64,000 nucleotides of DNA from Mesorhizobium sp. L-2-11 (lineage in GTDB: Bacteria > Pseudomonadota > Alphaproteobacteria > Rhizobiales > Rhizobiaceae), in assembly GCF_016756595.1 (NCBI RefSeq), contig NZ_AP023257.1, positions 372,001 through 436,000 on the forward strand. The letters are read 5' to 3'. The notes under the pieces were generated by a model. That model ran no database searches. It was not told the origin of the DNA and saw nothing but the letters and a program-made list of their open reading frames with translations. Shown here in pieces: positions 10,946 through 20,702 of this stretch (position 1 is its first letter; the number at the start of each line of letters is the position of its first letter). The position numbers and the translations under genes are program-made.

Positions 10946-13900
10946 GCCTCCCCTCCCTCGTCGTCGCCGTCGCCACCGGCGGACCATTCGAGCACGCGGG
11001 CGAGATGGTCGTAGTCACCGTCGGTCTCGCCCTCGCGGAACGGCAACGCGCGCGACAAATAGCCGGTCGTCGGGTTGGCATAGTGGATCAGCAGTTTTTC
11101 GAGCCGCGCCCAGGCCTCCTCGGCGAGGTCTGCGGCCGTTCGCGGCTTGCGGTTGTATTCGAGGATGGATTCCTCGAACACCTCGCCATTCGGCTTCAGC
11201 CTGATGAAGGCCAGCTGCGACGGCTCGCGCGCGCCAAGCCCCTTGAAGGCGCCGCGCCTGAGCAGCGCACCCTCGAGCGCCAGTTGCGGCGAAAGCAGCG
11301 TATGGGCCTGCGCCTTCGACGGCGAGGAGCCGGTCTTGTAATCCAGGATGTCGGCCATGCCGCCGGCCAGGAGATCGACACGATCAGCATAGCCGGACAG
11401 CGTCACGCCGGACTGGCCGACGCCGGTTTTCTCGGCGTGCTCCTCGGCATGCCGCATTGTCACGGCGAAGGCGCGGCCGCGCTCCCATTCGATGATGCCG
11501 GCGGCGAGCTTTTCGAAGCGCGGCCACCACACCGCCTCGACATCGGGGGGAAGGGCCGCCTCGGCAAAGCATGCGCGGCCGGCGGCAATGAGGCCGTCCA
11601 GCGCCTCCGGCACAAGCGGATCGGCCACGGTCCGCGAAAAAAGATGCAGGATGGCGTGAAACAGCGTGCCGCGTTCGGCAGCGCCCGGGTCGCGGATGAC
11701 CGGGTCGAGCGGCATCAGGCGGAGGATTCTTCTGGCATAGATCGCGTAAGGGTCGCGGCGCAGCGTCTCGATCTCGGTGACCGAGAAATGTTGCGGCCGC
11801 ACAGCCAGCGGCGGCTTCGGCTGCGGCCGCGGCGCGAAGTCTCTTCTTTCGCCGGCATCGAGCGCACGGGCCCAGGACAGGAATTCATCACCACGCCGGC
11901 GAAGCACCGCCGCATGGTCCTTGCCGATGAAGGTCAGGAGGCGCTGCAGCCAGCGCGACGGCACCGCCGGCGCGTCGCCGGAGCGGGCGGAGCGCGCCAG
12001 CACCACTTTCTTCGCCCCCATCGCCATCTGGAAATCATGGGCGGCCAGGCCGATCCGCCGTTCGGGCGGCTCGAGGTCGATGCCGGTCTTCATCAGCCGG
12101 GACATGAAGCGGTCGCTTTCCGGCTTGCGCGGCCACACGCCTTCGTTGAGACCGCCGACGACCAGCGTGTCGACGTTCTGCAACCGCGCTTCCAGAGCAC
12201 CCCAGATGGCGATGTTCCTGTCGGTGCCTTGTGCCGGCTTGACCGTCTCGGGTGCGATCAGCGCCTCCATGATTTCGGGCCATTCGTCGGCCGCGAAGGA
12301 GAACGACGCCGAGGCAGCGACCAGCCCGCGCAAGAGCTCGGCGAGCTTTTCACCGGCGTCGCCGGCATAGAGTTCGCTCAGACTGCCATCCGCGGCGCGG
12401 CCGAGACCTTCGAGCGCGACGACGCTGGCCCGGGTCAATTCGGCAAAATCGGCTTCGGCTTGACTGCGAAAGGCAATCAGCGGGGCCAGCGCGGCGGCAA
12501 CGCGGACGAGCAATTCGCGGGCGCCCTCGATGTTTCGCACGGTCAGGCGGGAAAACCAGAACGGCGGCCGGGTGCTGTTGCCCACACCGGTGAGGCGGGC
12601 CTCGAAGAGGTCCGGCAGCAATGCGATGTCAGGGCGGCCGGTGCCGCCGCGCAGCGCCACCAGTTCGACGATCTCCGCCGCGTGACGGACGCTTGTGCGT
12701 TCCAGACCGAGGCCAAGCAGCGGGTGCTTGAGCAGCGACAGCAGGGCCACGGGATCGCCGGGGCGGAACGCCGCCTGAAGCGCCAGTCTGAGCAGGCCGG
12801 CGGCTGGCGTGTTGATGAGCGGTGTGCCGCCCGAATCGTCGGCGACGACACCAAACCGCAACAGCTCGACCGAAACGCGCCGCGCCAGGGCGCGGTCACC
12901 GGTGACGAGCGCGGCGCGTTGGCCGGACTGTTCGACTGCGCGTTTGAGCGCGATGGCGATCGCCACTGCTTCGTCGCGCTCGCCGGCGGCTTCGAGTAGC
13001 GTCACATCGGCGAAGGCCTCGGTGATATCGCCTGATGTAAAGCGGGCGCGCGTCTCGACCCACAGCTCGGTGGTTTCCGCCGGCCGCAGCGCCTCGCCGA
13101 CAAGTGCGGCGCGCAGCGCGAGCGGCCTTTCGGCAACGGCGATCTCCTCGACATCGCCGCGCAGCACACCGATCTTGCCGATCAGATTTGTCAGGCCGTA
13201 TTGCGGGTGGCCAAGCAAGGCCGGCCGTGCGCCAGGCACCGCGATTGCCTGGAATGACGGCTCATCCAGCATCAGGTCGAGGCCGGGCAGCACGACCGCG
13301 CCGCTGGGCAGGCCGGCGATCACCGCAAGCAATTCGGCGGTGGCGGGAATGGAGCCGGTGGAGCCGGCGGCGATCACCGGTCCGGTCGGCGGATTGCGCT
13401 TCAGCCGCGCCGCTTCCAGCCTTATCAGCGCATTGCGATGCGCGGCCGGGTTGGAGCGATTGCGTTCCTCGAGGAGATTCGGCCAGTTTTCGGTGACGAT
13501 GCTGAGGAAGTCGAGCGTCACTTGCCACCAGCCGGCGAGGTTGCCGGTCACCAGATCGGCAAGCCTGGTCCAGTCCGTGCCTTCCGTCTCGATCTCGTCC
13601 ATCAGCCGGGCAAGGTCGCGCGCCAGCCAAATGGCATCGGCGGCCGACGCCGGCACGACGATCTCCTCGTCGAAAAGTGCCGCGACATGCGCCGGCAGGC
13701 GGCGTTTCCAGGCGCGCACCAGCGGCGCCAGCAGCAGCAGGCGCTCGATTGCGGCGATCGGCGGCGCGAGCTCGATGGCGGCCGATGCGTCGGCCTCGAA
13801 CACGGCTTCGTCCTCGTCGAACTCGCCGAGCGGGCGGATGACCGGCAGTATCGCCGCGCGGCCACCCAGACGGTCGACTAAGACGCCGCGCAGCGCACGC

Positions 13901-14064
13901 GCGGCGCGGCGGGTCGGCACGTAAATGGTGACGTCGGCCAGCGCCAGCGGGTCGCCGTCGAAGCGGAAACCAGGAACGAGCCGCCCTGACAGTAAGGCCT
14001 CGGCCAGCGTCGGCAGAAATGGCGCTCCGGGCGGGATCGAGAAAACGCGGCGGGAGCCGCTCAT
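10942..14064 (-). CDS. addB: Double-strand break repair protein AddB
   Basis: Partner of AddA; recognises Chi-like sequences and carries the second nuclease domain. Length is 1040 residues. The N-terminal inactive helicase-like part begins with TIYVPTRRAARALRG. The C-terminal nuclease motif is ILDYKTGSSPSKAQ, preceded by a GTLFHAILHLF segment. The frame is open 128 codons further upstream inside murU, but the ATG that overlaps the murU stop (ATGA) and begins MSGSRRVFSIPPG is the sensible start. Both addB junctions are 4-base overlaps, so murU-addB-addA behave as one coupled unit. Confidence 0.93.
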   Translation of the reverse strand: MSGSRRVFSIPPGAPFLPTLAEALLSGRLVPGFRFDGDPLALADVTIYVPTRRAARALRGVLVDRLGGRAAILPVIRPLGEFDEDEAVFEADASAAIELAPPIAAIERLLLLAPLVRAWKRRLPAHVAALFDEEIVVPASAADAIWLARDLARLMDEIETEGTDWTRLADLVTGNLAGWWQVTLDFLSIVTENWPNLLEERNRSNPAAHRNALIRLEAARLKRNPPTGPVIAAGSTGSIPATAELLAVIAGLPSGAVVLPGLDLMLDEPSFQAIAVPGARPALLGHPQYGLTNLIGKIGVLRGDVEEIAVAERPLALRAALVGEALRPAETTELWVETRARFTSGDITEAFADVTLLEAAGERDEAVAIAIALKRAVEQSGQRAALVTGDRALARRVSVELLRFGVVADDSGGTPLINTPAAGLLRLALQAAFRPGDPVALLSLLKHPLLGLGLERTSVRHAAEIVELVALRGGTGRPDIALLPDLFEARLTGVGNSTRPPFWFSRLTVRNIEGARELLVRVAAALAPLIAFRSQAEADFAELTRASVVALEGLGRAADGSLSELYAGDAGEKLAELLRGLVAASASFSFAADEWPEIMEALIAPETVKPAQGTDRNIAIWGALEARLQNVDTLVVGGLNEGVWPRKPESDRFMSRLMKTGIDLEPPERRIGLAAHDFQMAMGAKKVVLARSARSGDAPAVPSRWLQRLLTFIGKDHAAVLRRRGDEFLSWARALDAGERRDFAPRPQPKPPLAVRPQHFSVTEIETLRRDPYAIYARRILRLMPLDPVIRDPGAAERGTLFHAILHLFSRTVADPLVPEALDGLIAAGRACFAEAALPPDVEAVWWPRFEKLAAGIIEWERGRAFAVTMRHAEEHAEKTGVGQSGVTLSGYADRVDLLAGGMADILDYKTGSSPSKAQAHTLLSPQLALEGALLRRGAFKGLGAREPSQLAFIRLKPNGEVFEESILEYNRKPRTAADLAEEAWARLEKLLIHYANPTTGYLSRALPFREGETDGDYDHLARVLEWSAGGDGDDEGGEA

Positions 14065-14831
14065 TTGAACTCGGTGAAGGAGCTGGTCAACTCGGCAAGA
14101 GCGCCGGGCGACGCAGCAAGAGCAGCAGCGACGGCCGCTTCCGCAAGCGGAATGGCGTCGGGCGTGCCGACGGTGATCCAGCGGCCGTGCATCGGCATGC
14201 CGAACAGGCGACCGGCAGCGATGGCCGCATCGAAATAGGCGTTGAGCGAATGCGGCCCGGCCGGCGCATTCTTGAAAAGCCTGGGGTGGACTATCGCCGC
14301 GCCGGCATAGATCAGGCCTTTCGGGTCGCCTTTCGAACGCCGCAAAGCGCCGTCCGGCGCCATCAGGAAATCCGTGCCGCCGCTGTGTCCGGTTGCTGAC
14401 TGGGGATCCGCGAGCATCAGCAGAATATCCATTTTCGCCGCGTCCCACGCAAGGGCGAGACGGGCAAGGTTGGGCACGCCGCTGTCGATCCAGAAAGTGT
14501 CGGCGTTGACGATGTAAAAGGGAGCCCCTCCCAGTTCCGGCAAGGCATGGACGATACCGCCGGCGGAATCGAGCAGTGTTTCGCTTTCGTCGGAAATAAC
14601 GACCCGCGGCGCGCGGCGCGCGGCGACGTGGGCGACGATCTGCTCGGGAAAGTAATGGACGTTGACGATGACCTTGTCGACGCCGGCACGAGCCAGGCTG
14701 TCCAGGCTCCAGTCGAGCAACGTCTTGCCGGATATCCTGACCAGTGGTTTCGGCATTGTGTCGGTGATTGGCCGCATGCGCTTTCCCAGCCCGGCGGCAA
14801 GCACCATTGCGGTTTTGGGGCGTGTCGTCAC
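14061..14831 (-). CDS. murU: Nucleotidyltransferase, MurU-like (MurNAc-1-phosphate uridylyltransferase)
   Basis: A 256-residue sugar-1-phosphate nucleotidyltransferase with the signature AAGLGKRMRPITDTMPKPL and the metal-binding VNADTFW segment. In Pseudomonas, MurU works with the kinase AmgK to recycle MurNAc to UDP-MurNAc, bypassing MurA. Here the gene directly follows, with a GTGA overlap, a gene whose second half is an AmgK-like kinase, so the same pathway is inferred. Start codon is GTG. A generic mannose-1-phosphate guanylyltransferase role cannot be excluded by sequence alone. Confidence 0.82.
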   Translation of the reverse strand: MTTRPKTAMVLAAGLGKRMRPITDTMPKPLVRISGKTLLDWSLDSLARAGVDKVIVNVHYFPEQIVAHVAARRAPRVVISDESETLLDSAGGIVHALPELGGAPFYIVNADTFWIDSGVPNLARLALAWDAAKMDILLMLADPQSATGHSGGTDFLMAPDGALRRSKGDPKGLIYAGAAIVHPRLFKNAPAGPHSLNAYFDAAIAAGRLFGMPMHGRWITVGTPDAIPLAEAAVAAALAASPGALAELTSSFTEFK

Positions 14832-16339
14832 AGCGGCCGCTCGTCCAGCAGCCCGTGGGCTGTATAGAAATCCCGCAGGCCGGCCAGTGCCGAATGCGCC
14901 AGCGCCCGCCGGAGATAATCGCGAATGCGCGGCAGGTGTTTCAGATAATAGGGCTTGCTGTCCCGCTTTTCGAGCCGGACGAAAATGCCAAGGATCTTCG
15001 AATTGCGCTGCGCCGCCATGATCGCATAGGTCTCGACGAATTCGTCTTCGTCAAAAGCGCCGGCCTTATGGCGCGCAGCGATGTAGGCGTCGAGCGTCCG
15101 CCGCTCGATCTCAGGCGAAAGCGTGACGCGCGCATCCATGGCGAGCGAGGCGAGATCATAGGCGGAAGGGCCGATCAGCGCGTCCTGGAAATCGACGATG
15201 CCGAGGCGATCGTGACCGGAACGCTCGCCGCGCCAGATGATGTTGGGCGAATGAAAGTCGCGCAGCATGAGCGTGTATTCGCGTCCTTCCAGCCGGTCGA
15301 GGGCCGCGTTCCATTCCTTGCTATAGCCGGTGCGCAAGGCATCGCTTGCCGGGCTCCCTGTGATCGCTGGCACATACCAGTCGAGCAGCAATTCGGCTTC
15401 GATCATCATGGCGTCGCGGTCGAAAGGCGGCACGTCGTGAAAGGCGCCGGGCGCGGCCTCGATGCGATCGGGCCACGTCTTGCCGTGCATCATGGCAAGC
15501 AGTTCGGCCGCCGCCGCGTAACGTTCCGCCAGCGGCTGACCGTGCTGGCCGAGAAATCCCTCCGAGCCGAGATGCTCCATGAGAAGAAAGCCCTGATCCA
15601 GGTCCTGTGCGTGGATTTCCGGCGCGCTGACACCGCCGGCCCGCAATGCCCGATCGATGGCAACGAAGGCAGCGACGGATTGTGCGGTGTGGGCGATCAC
15701 CGCATAGGGCTTGCCATCGCGGACCGGCGGCCCGAGCACCAGCCGCGGCGAGTTCATCAACACGCGCGGCGGCAGGCCGGCCAGCGAGACGACCTCATAG
15801 GAGCGGGCCGAGGCGTCGCCGGTAAAATAGCGTCTCTGCGCTTCACCCCAGCCGGCTCTTTCCAGAAAATCGCGCAAGGCCAGCGAGCGCGCCGCGCGCT
15901 CGAAGGCAGCGCCTTGTCCCGACAATCTCGCCAGGCGTCCGTCGTCTAGATGGACGAGTTCGATCAGCACCGAAGTCTTTGGCAAAAAGGCCTCTGCCCG
16001 CTCCGGCCATTCGACCAGGGCAGCGCCTTGCGCCAGCGCCTCGTCGAAACCGAGCTCGTCCAGTTCGGACGCCGCGGACAGGCGATAGAGGTCGAAATGA
16101 TGGATTGGGACGCGCGCCTCATAGCTCTGGACCAGCGTGAAGGTCGGGCTCGGCACGTCGAGACCGGCATCGTCGGTCATTGCCCTTATCAGCGCCCGCG
16201 CCAAACTCGACTTGCCGGCGCCGAGATCGCCTCTGAGAGCCAGCACGTCGCCGGGGCGCAGCGACATGGCCAGATCCTCGCCCAGCCTTGCGGTCGCAGC
16301 CTCGTCGGCGAGAAAGCGCTCCAGCACCATGCCTGCCAT
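14828..16339 (-). CDS. tsaE: TsaE - AmgK-like phosphotransferase fusion
   Basis: Two-domain protein of 503 residues. Residues about 1-150 are TsaE, the ATPase subunit of the tRNA t6A37 complex, with Walker A GDLGAGKSSLARAL and the PSPTFTLVQSYEA motif. Residues about 170-490 are an aminoglycoside-phosphotransferase-type kinase with RDFHSPNIIW (catalytic loop) and IVDFQDALIGPSAYDLASL (metal-binding loop). That kinase resembles AmgK, which phosphorylates MurNAc at C1. The next gene is murU-like, fitting a peptidoglycan recycling pair. The fusion occurs in other Rhizobiales. An alternative ATG three codons downstream is possible. Confidence 0.9.
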   Translation of the reverse strand: MAGMVLERFLADEAATARLGEDLAMSLRPGDVLALRGDLGAGKSSLARALIRAMTDDAGLDVPSPTFTLVQSYEARVPIHHFDLYRLSAASELDELGFDEALAQGAALVEWPERAEAFLPKTSVLIELVHLDDGRLARLSGQGAAFERAARSLALRDFLERAGWGEAQRRYFTGDASARSYEVVSLAGLPPRVLMNSPRLVLGPPVRDGKPYAVIAHTAQSVAAFVAIDRALRAGGVSAPEIHAQDLDQGFLLMEHLGSEGFLGQHGQPLAERYAAAAELLAMMHGKTWPDRIEAAPGAFHDVPPFDRDAMMIEAELLLDWYVPAITGSPASDALRTGYSKEWNAALDRLEGREYTLMLRDFHSPNIIWRGERSGHDRLGIVDFQDALIGPSAYDLASLAMDARVTLSPEIERRTLDAYIAARHKAGAFDEDEFVETYAIMAAQRNSKILGIFVRLEKRDSKPYYLKHLPRIRDYLRRALAHSALAGLRDFYTAHGLLDERPL

Positions 16340-16347
16340 CGAACGCG

Positions 16348-18921
16348 CTACTCGGCCGCCGCGCGGATGCCGGACGGCGTGTCGGGAAAGGCACAAATGA
16401 CGGTGGTGCCGATGCCCTTGCCGGTTTCGATGCGGACACTGCCGCCATGCAGCTCGACAAAGCTCTTGACGATCGACAGGCCGAGGCCGGGGCCGCGCCG
16501 GCGGCCGCTATTGGTGCGCGGTTCGAAACGGCGGAACACCGAATCGAGCAGGTCCGGCGGCATGCCGGGACCATCGTCGTGAACGGAGAATTCCACGCCC
16601 TCGGCAAGCGAGCGGCAGGCGAGCGTGACGGTGCTTGCCTCCGGAGCGTAGTTCGCGGCATTGCTCAGCAGGTTATAGAGGATCTGGCGGATGCGGGTTT
16701 CGTCGCCGTGGAACGTCTTTGGCGCAGTGGCCGCATCAATCTTCAGCCTGATCGCATGCTCCTCCAGCCGGTCGGCCACAAGCTCGGCAGCGGCAGCGAT
16801 GGTCCGGTCGACGTGAACTTCGGAGATATCGAGTTCCATGATGCCGGCATCCACGGTCGCCAGGTCGAGGATGTCGTTGACGATGGTGAGCAGGACCGAG
16901 GAAGACGAGCTGACATGCTCGACATATTCGCGCTGCTTCTGGTTCAATGGCCCGGTCGAGGGCAGCGAAAGCAGCTCAGTGAAGCCGATGATGTTGGTCA
17001 GCGGCGAGCGCAGCTCGTAGGAGACGTGCTGCACAAACTCGTTCTTGAGCTGGTCGGATTTTTCCAGCGCCTCGTTCTTGTCCTTCAGCGCCCGCTCGAC
17101 ATTGACGCTGTCGGTGACGTCGACGAAGGTCATCATCACCTGACCGTTGGGCAGCGGGATCATCGCGTAGCGCAGGACGGTGCCGTTGTTCAGCTCGGTC
17201 TGGCCGTGGCGGTCGCGGCGCTCGTCGTCGAAACCGGTGACGGCGGCGACGAACCAGCGCCAGGGACTGTCGGCGGCGCGCCGGTCGCACAGATCGCGGA
17301 TCGTGGAGACGTGAACGTTGGGCTTGGCGACGTCGGTGTCGAGCCCCCAAAGAGCTGCGAATGCAGGGTTCGAAAATCTGAGCCTGCCGTCGGGGCCGAA
17401 CACGGCCACGCCTTCGGCAAGATTGTCGAGCGTCTCGCCCTGGACCCGCACCGCGGTCTGGTAGCGGCTTTCAAGGTCCATCTTCTCGGTCAGGTTCTCG
17501 AACACCCAGGTGACGCCACCTTTGGGCTGCGGATTGGCGACGACGCGGATAGTCTTGCCATCCGGCAAATGCCACCAATGTTCCTGCGACTCGACCGCGC
17601 GATAGGCGCCAAGCAGGCTTTCCTTCCAGCGCCGCCATTCGGGCTGCTCGGCGATCTTGCCTTCGCTGCGCAGCCGGTCGAGCAACAAGGCGTTGTCCGG
17701 AGCGCTGTGCAGGAAGCCGCTGTCGAGGCCCCATAGTTTCTGGAACGCCTGGTTGAAAAACCGCAGTTTTTCGTCGGTATCGAAAATCGCCACGGCGGTG
17801 TTGAGCTGGTCGAGCGTGTCGGCATGGCTGCGCACGGTCCGCTCATATTCGCTACGGATCGTTTCGATGGCGCTGGTGTCGCAGGCGAGACCCGCCGAGC
17901 CGTCCGCGCCGGCGAAGTCGGTCACGGCGAACATGCGGCGGTCGCCCTCGATCACGGTGGAAAGCGCCTGCTCGAAAACGGGATGCGACTTGTGCTGCGC
18001 AGCGATTGCTTCGCGCGCCTGGCCGCCCAGGAATTCCTTCGCGTCGCGAACCGCGGCTTCGGCATTTTCCGCCTCGACCGCCCTGGCATAGGCGCGGTTG
18101 ACCCATTTCAGCCGCCCGTCCGCCGAGCGTAGCCAGGCTGGCATGCTGAGTGCGTTGAAAAGACCGAGCATGGTGTCATAGTCGGCGGCAAGGCGCTGGT
18201 TCTCGATTTTTAGCCTAGCCTCGCTTCGCTGCGTTTCAGAAAGCGAGACGAAGCGGACGAGCACGTGTGCTGCGCTCTTGCGGCCGTGCACTTCGAGCGG
18301 CGCACCGGCCTGCGATTCGATGACGAGGTCGAACGGCTTCGCCTTTTCCCGCAGTCCCGCCACGGCATTCTCGAGCGCCGCCGCCGAGCGCGGCATCAGC
18401 CAACGGCCGAAGGCGAGGAAGGCGGCCCGGTCTTCCGGAGCGCCGCTTTCAACTGGCAATGTCCCTACGAGCTCGGGCTTCTTGTTTTCCGCGGCCCATA
18501 CGACGACACGCTGGTCGCGCAGGTTGAGCAGCGCCTCGGAGCGTTGCAGCGCAGCGCTGACGTCGGCCAAGCGGGCTCTGAGTTCGCCATTCTGCGCCGA
18601 GGTCCGCGCCCGTTCGCGGATCAGGAAAATGGCCGAGACAAGTGCCGCGCCCATGACGCCGACAAACACGGCGAGTTGCATGACCTCGACGGTGCTGACC
18701 GAGAGCCCGGCTTTGGAGGCGGCCGCGGGGGACGCAGCAGCGGGTCCAGCATGTGCCGATAGACCAAGCAACGGACCGGCGAGCGCGGAAGAGGCAAGCA
18801 ATTTTCCGACGCGGGCGCCGGCGCGCCATAAGAGGCTTCCGCCTCTGGCAGCGGAACCCACCGAATCGTTGTGGCCGCCGGAAACGGCCTGTCCCGCGCA
18901 AGGCGGGTAATCCCCCGGCAT
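16348..18921 (-). CDS. divL: DivL-type cell-cycle pseudokinase (PAS sensor with tyrosine H-box)
   Basis: An 857-residue histidine-kinase homologue. One membrane helix lies at about residues 79-101, followed by several PAS-like modules, a dimerisation domain and an HATPase domain (N box LYNLLSNAANYAP, G boxes DDGPGMPP and GPGLGLSIVKS). The H-box reads HVSYELRSPL: the phosphorylated histidine is replaced by tyrosine at residue 635. This is the hallmark of DivL, which controls the CckA-CtrA pathway rather than acting as a normal kinase. In Caulobacter, as I recall, divL also lies beside tsaE, matching the order here. I start at the ATG with GAGG upstream; a start 39 codons earlier is possible. 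Confidence 0.87.
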   Translation of the reverse strand: MPGDYPPCAGQAVSGGHNDSVGSAARGGSLLWRAGARVGKLLASSALAGPLLGLSAHAGPAAASPAAASKAGLSVSTVEVMQLAVFVGVMGAALVSAIFLIRERARTSAQNGELRARLADVSAALQRSEALLNLRDQRVVVWAAENKKPELVGTLPVESGAPEDRAAFLAFGRWLMPRSAAALENAVAGLREKAKPFDLVIESQAGAPLEVHGRKSAAHVLVRFVSLSETQRSEARLKIENQRLAADYDTMLGLFNALSMPAWLRSADGRLKWVNRAYARAVEAENAEAAVRDAKEFLGGQAREAIAAQHKSHPVFEQALSTVIEGDRRMFAVTDFAGADGSAGLACDTSAIETIRSEYERTVRSHADTLDQLNTAVAIFDTDEKLRFFNQAFQKLWGLDSGFLHSAPDNALLLDRLRSEGKIAEQPEWRRWKESLLGAYRAVESQEHWWHLPDGKTIRVVANPQPKGGVTWVFENLTEKMDLESRYQTAVRVQGETLDNLAEGVAVFGPDGRLRFSNPAFAALWGLDTDVAKPNVHVSTIRDLCDRRAADSPWRWFVAAVTGFDDERRDRHGQTELNNGTVLRYAMIPLPNGQVMMTFVDVTDSVNVERALKDKNEALEKSDQLKNEFVQHVSYELRSPLTNIIGFTELLSLPSTGPLNQKQREYVEHVSSSSSVLLTIVNDILDLATVDAGIMELDISEVHVDRTIAAAAELVADRLEEHAIRLKIDAATAPKTFHGDETRIRQILYNLLSNAANYAPEASTVTLACRSLAEGVEFSVHDDGPGMPPDLLDSVFRRFEPRTNSGRRRGPGLGLSIVKSFVELHGGSVRIETGKGIGTTVICAFPDTPSGIRAAAE

Positions 18922-19042
18922 GTCCTGGTCCTCTTCGCCGCCTGAATGCAAGACCGCCCTGATGCGGATGTCGGCCCTCGTCCCCGAACCCCGCGAATCA
19001 GCACCATAGCGCTTGCGCGAATCGGCGTGAAGAATCAATCAG

Positions 19043-19082
19043 CGCAAAAATAAAGCCGGGCGAAAAGTCAATCGCCCGGCCT
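19043..19082 (-). terminator. Rho-independent terminator after ahcY
   Basis: Perfect 9-base arms (GCCGGGCGA at 19055-19063 and TCGCCCGGC at 19072-19080) around an 8-base loop. On the minus strand the hairpin is followed by TTTATTTTT. It lies 30 bases past the ahcY stop and insulates divL from ahcY transcription. Confidence 0.9.
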
Positions 19083-19110
19083 CAATATCTAGTGGTAATC
19101 TCAGCTATGG

Positions 19111-20511
19111 TTAATAGCGGTAGTGTTCCGGCTTGAACGGTCCCTGCGGGGTCACGCCGATATAAGCTGCCTGTTCGCTGGACAATTCGGTGAGCCGGGC
19201 GCCGAGCTTGTCGAGATGCAGGCGCGCGACTTTTTCATCGAGATGCTTCGGCAGGACATAGACCTGGTTCTGATACTGGCCAGGCTTGGTGTACAACTCG
19301 ATCTGGGCCAGCACCTGGTTGGTGAAGGACGCCGACATGACAAAGCTCGGGTGGCCGGTGGCGTTGCCGAGATTGAGCAGGCGGCCTTCCGACAAAAGGA
19401 TCATCCGCTTGCCGTCCGGGAAGGTGATCATGTCGACCTGCGGCTTGATGTTGGTCCACTTCAGATTGCGCAGCGACGCCACCTGGATCTCGTTGTCGAA
19501 GTGGCCGATATTGCCGACGATCACCATGTCCTTCATCGCCCGCATGTGGTCGATGGTGACGACATCCTTGTTGCCGGTGGTGGTGATGATGATGTCGGCG
19601 GTCGGGGCGGCATCTTCGAGGGTGACGACTTCGAAGCCGTCCATCGCCGCCTGCAAGGCGCAGATCGGATCGACCTCGGTGACCTTGACACGGGCGCCGG
19701 CGCCCTTGAGCGACGCCGAAGAGCCCTTGCCGACGTCGCCATAGCCGCAGACGACCGCAACCTTGCCGGCCATCATCGTGTCGGTGCCGCGGCGAATGCC
19801 GTCGACCAGCGATTCCTTGCAGCCATACTTATTGTCGAATTTCGACTTGGTCACGCTGTCGTTGACGTTGATCGCCGGGAACGGCAGCAGCCCCTTCTTC
19901 TGCAACTGATAGAGCCGGTTGACGCCGGTGGTGGTCTCTTCGGTGACGCCGCGGATCGCTTCCTTCTGCTTGGTGAAGAAACCGGGCGATGCCGCCATCC
20001 GCTTCTTGATCTGGGCAAACAGGATTTCTTCCTCCTCGCTGCCCGGATCGGAGAGCACATCCTCGCCGGCTTCGGCGCGCGCGCCGATCAGGATGTACAT
20101 GGTGGCGTCGCCGCCATCGTCGAGGATCATGTTGGAGGTGCCGCCATCGGCCCACTGGAATATCTTGTCGGTGTAGACCCAGTAGTCCTCGAGCGACTCG
20201 CCCTTGACGGCGAAGACCGGAATGCCGGCCTCGGCGATGGCCGCGGCCGCATGGTCCTGGGTCGAGAAGATGTTGCAGGAGGCCCAGCGGATCTCGGCGC
20301 CGAGCGCCTTCAGCGTTTCGATCAGCACCGCCGTCTGGATGGTCATGTGCAGCGAGCCGGTGATGCGCGCGCCCTTGAGCGGCTGCGCCTTGCCGAATTC
20401 TTCGCGGCAGGCCATCAGGCCCGGCATTTCGGTTTCGGCGATCTCGATCTCCTTGCGGCCCCAGCCGGCAAGCGAGATGTCGGCGACCACATAGTCATTG
20501 CTACCCGTCAT
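19111..20511 (-). CDS. ahcY: S-adenosylhomocysteinase
   Basis: Hydrolyses S-adenosylhomocysteine to adenosine and homocysteine, relieving product inhibition of methyltransferases and feeding the methionine cycle. Length is 466 residues. The NAD-binding loop is [15 protein letters not shown], the active-site region is [16 protein letters not shown], and the C-terminal PEHYRY that completes the neighbouring NAD site is intact. A GGAG ribosome site precedes the ATG. It appears to be monocistronic, ended by a strong terminator. A 16-base palindrome 113 bases upstream may be its operator. Confidence 0.98.
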   Translation of the reverse strand: MTGSNDYVVADISLAGWGRKEIEIAETEMPGLMACREEFGKAQPLKGARITGSLHMTIQTAVLIETLKALGAEIRWASCNIFSTQDHAAAAIAEAGIPVFAVKGESLEDYWVYTDKIFQWADGGTSNMILDDGGDATMYILIGARAEAGEDVLSDPGSEEEEILFAQIKKRMAASPGFFTKQKEAIRGVTEETTTGVNRLYQLQKKGLLPFPAINVNDSVTKSKFDNKYGCKESLVDGIRRGTDTMMAGKVAVVCGYGDVGKGSSASLKGAGARVKVTEVDPICALQAAMDGFEVVTLEDAAPTADIIITTTGNKDVVTIDHMRAMKDMVIVGNIGHFDNEIQVASLRNLKWTNIKPQVDMITFPDGKRMILLSEGRLLNLGNATGHPSFVMSASFTNQVLAQIELYTKPGQYQNQVYVLPKHLDEKVARLHLDKLGARLTELSSEQAAYIGVTPQGPFKPEHYRY

Positions 20512-20623
20512 GGCAGTGCTCCGATCAAGAATTGTCTTCGGGATGCGCCCGCGCCGGAAGGCGTGTCGAAGGGCGCGAATTGCCGGCCTGACTAGCAGAT
20601 CGTCGGTCGGACGACAATGGGAT

Positions 20624-20639
20624 ATAAAGAAATCTTTAT
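20624..20639. promoter_or_regulatory. Candidate operator upstream of ahcY (ATAAAGA-AA-TCTTTAT)
   Basis: A perfect 16-base palindrome with 7-base arms in an otherwise GC-rich gap between HPr and ahcY. ArsR-type SahR regulators are known to control ahcY in many Proteobacteria through AT-rich palindromes. Assignment to SahR or a similar regulator is inference; no regulator gene is nearby. Confidence 0.5.
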
Positions 20640-20702
20640 CCGTGCATGTCTTCGCAGACGCACCGGCGCGAAATCGGGTTCAGCCGCGAGGCGCTCCAGG
20701 CG

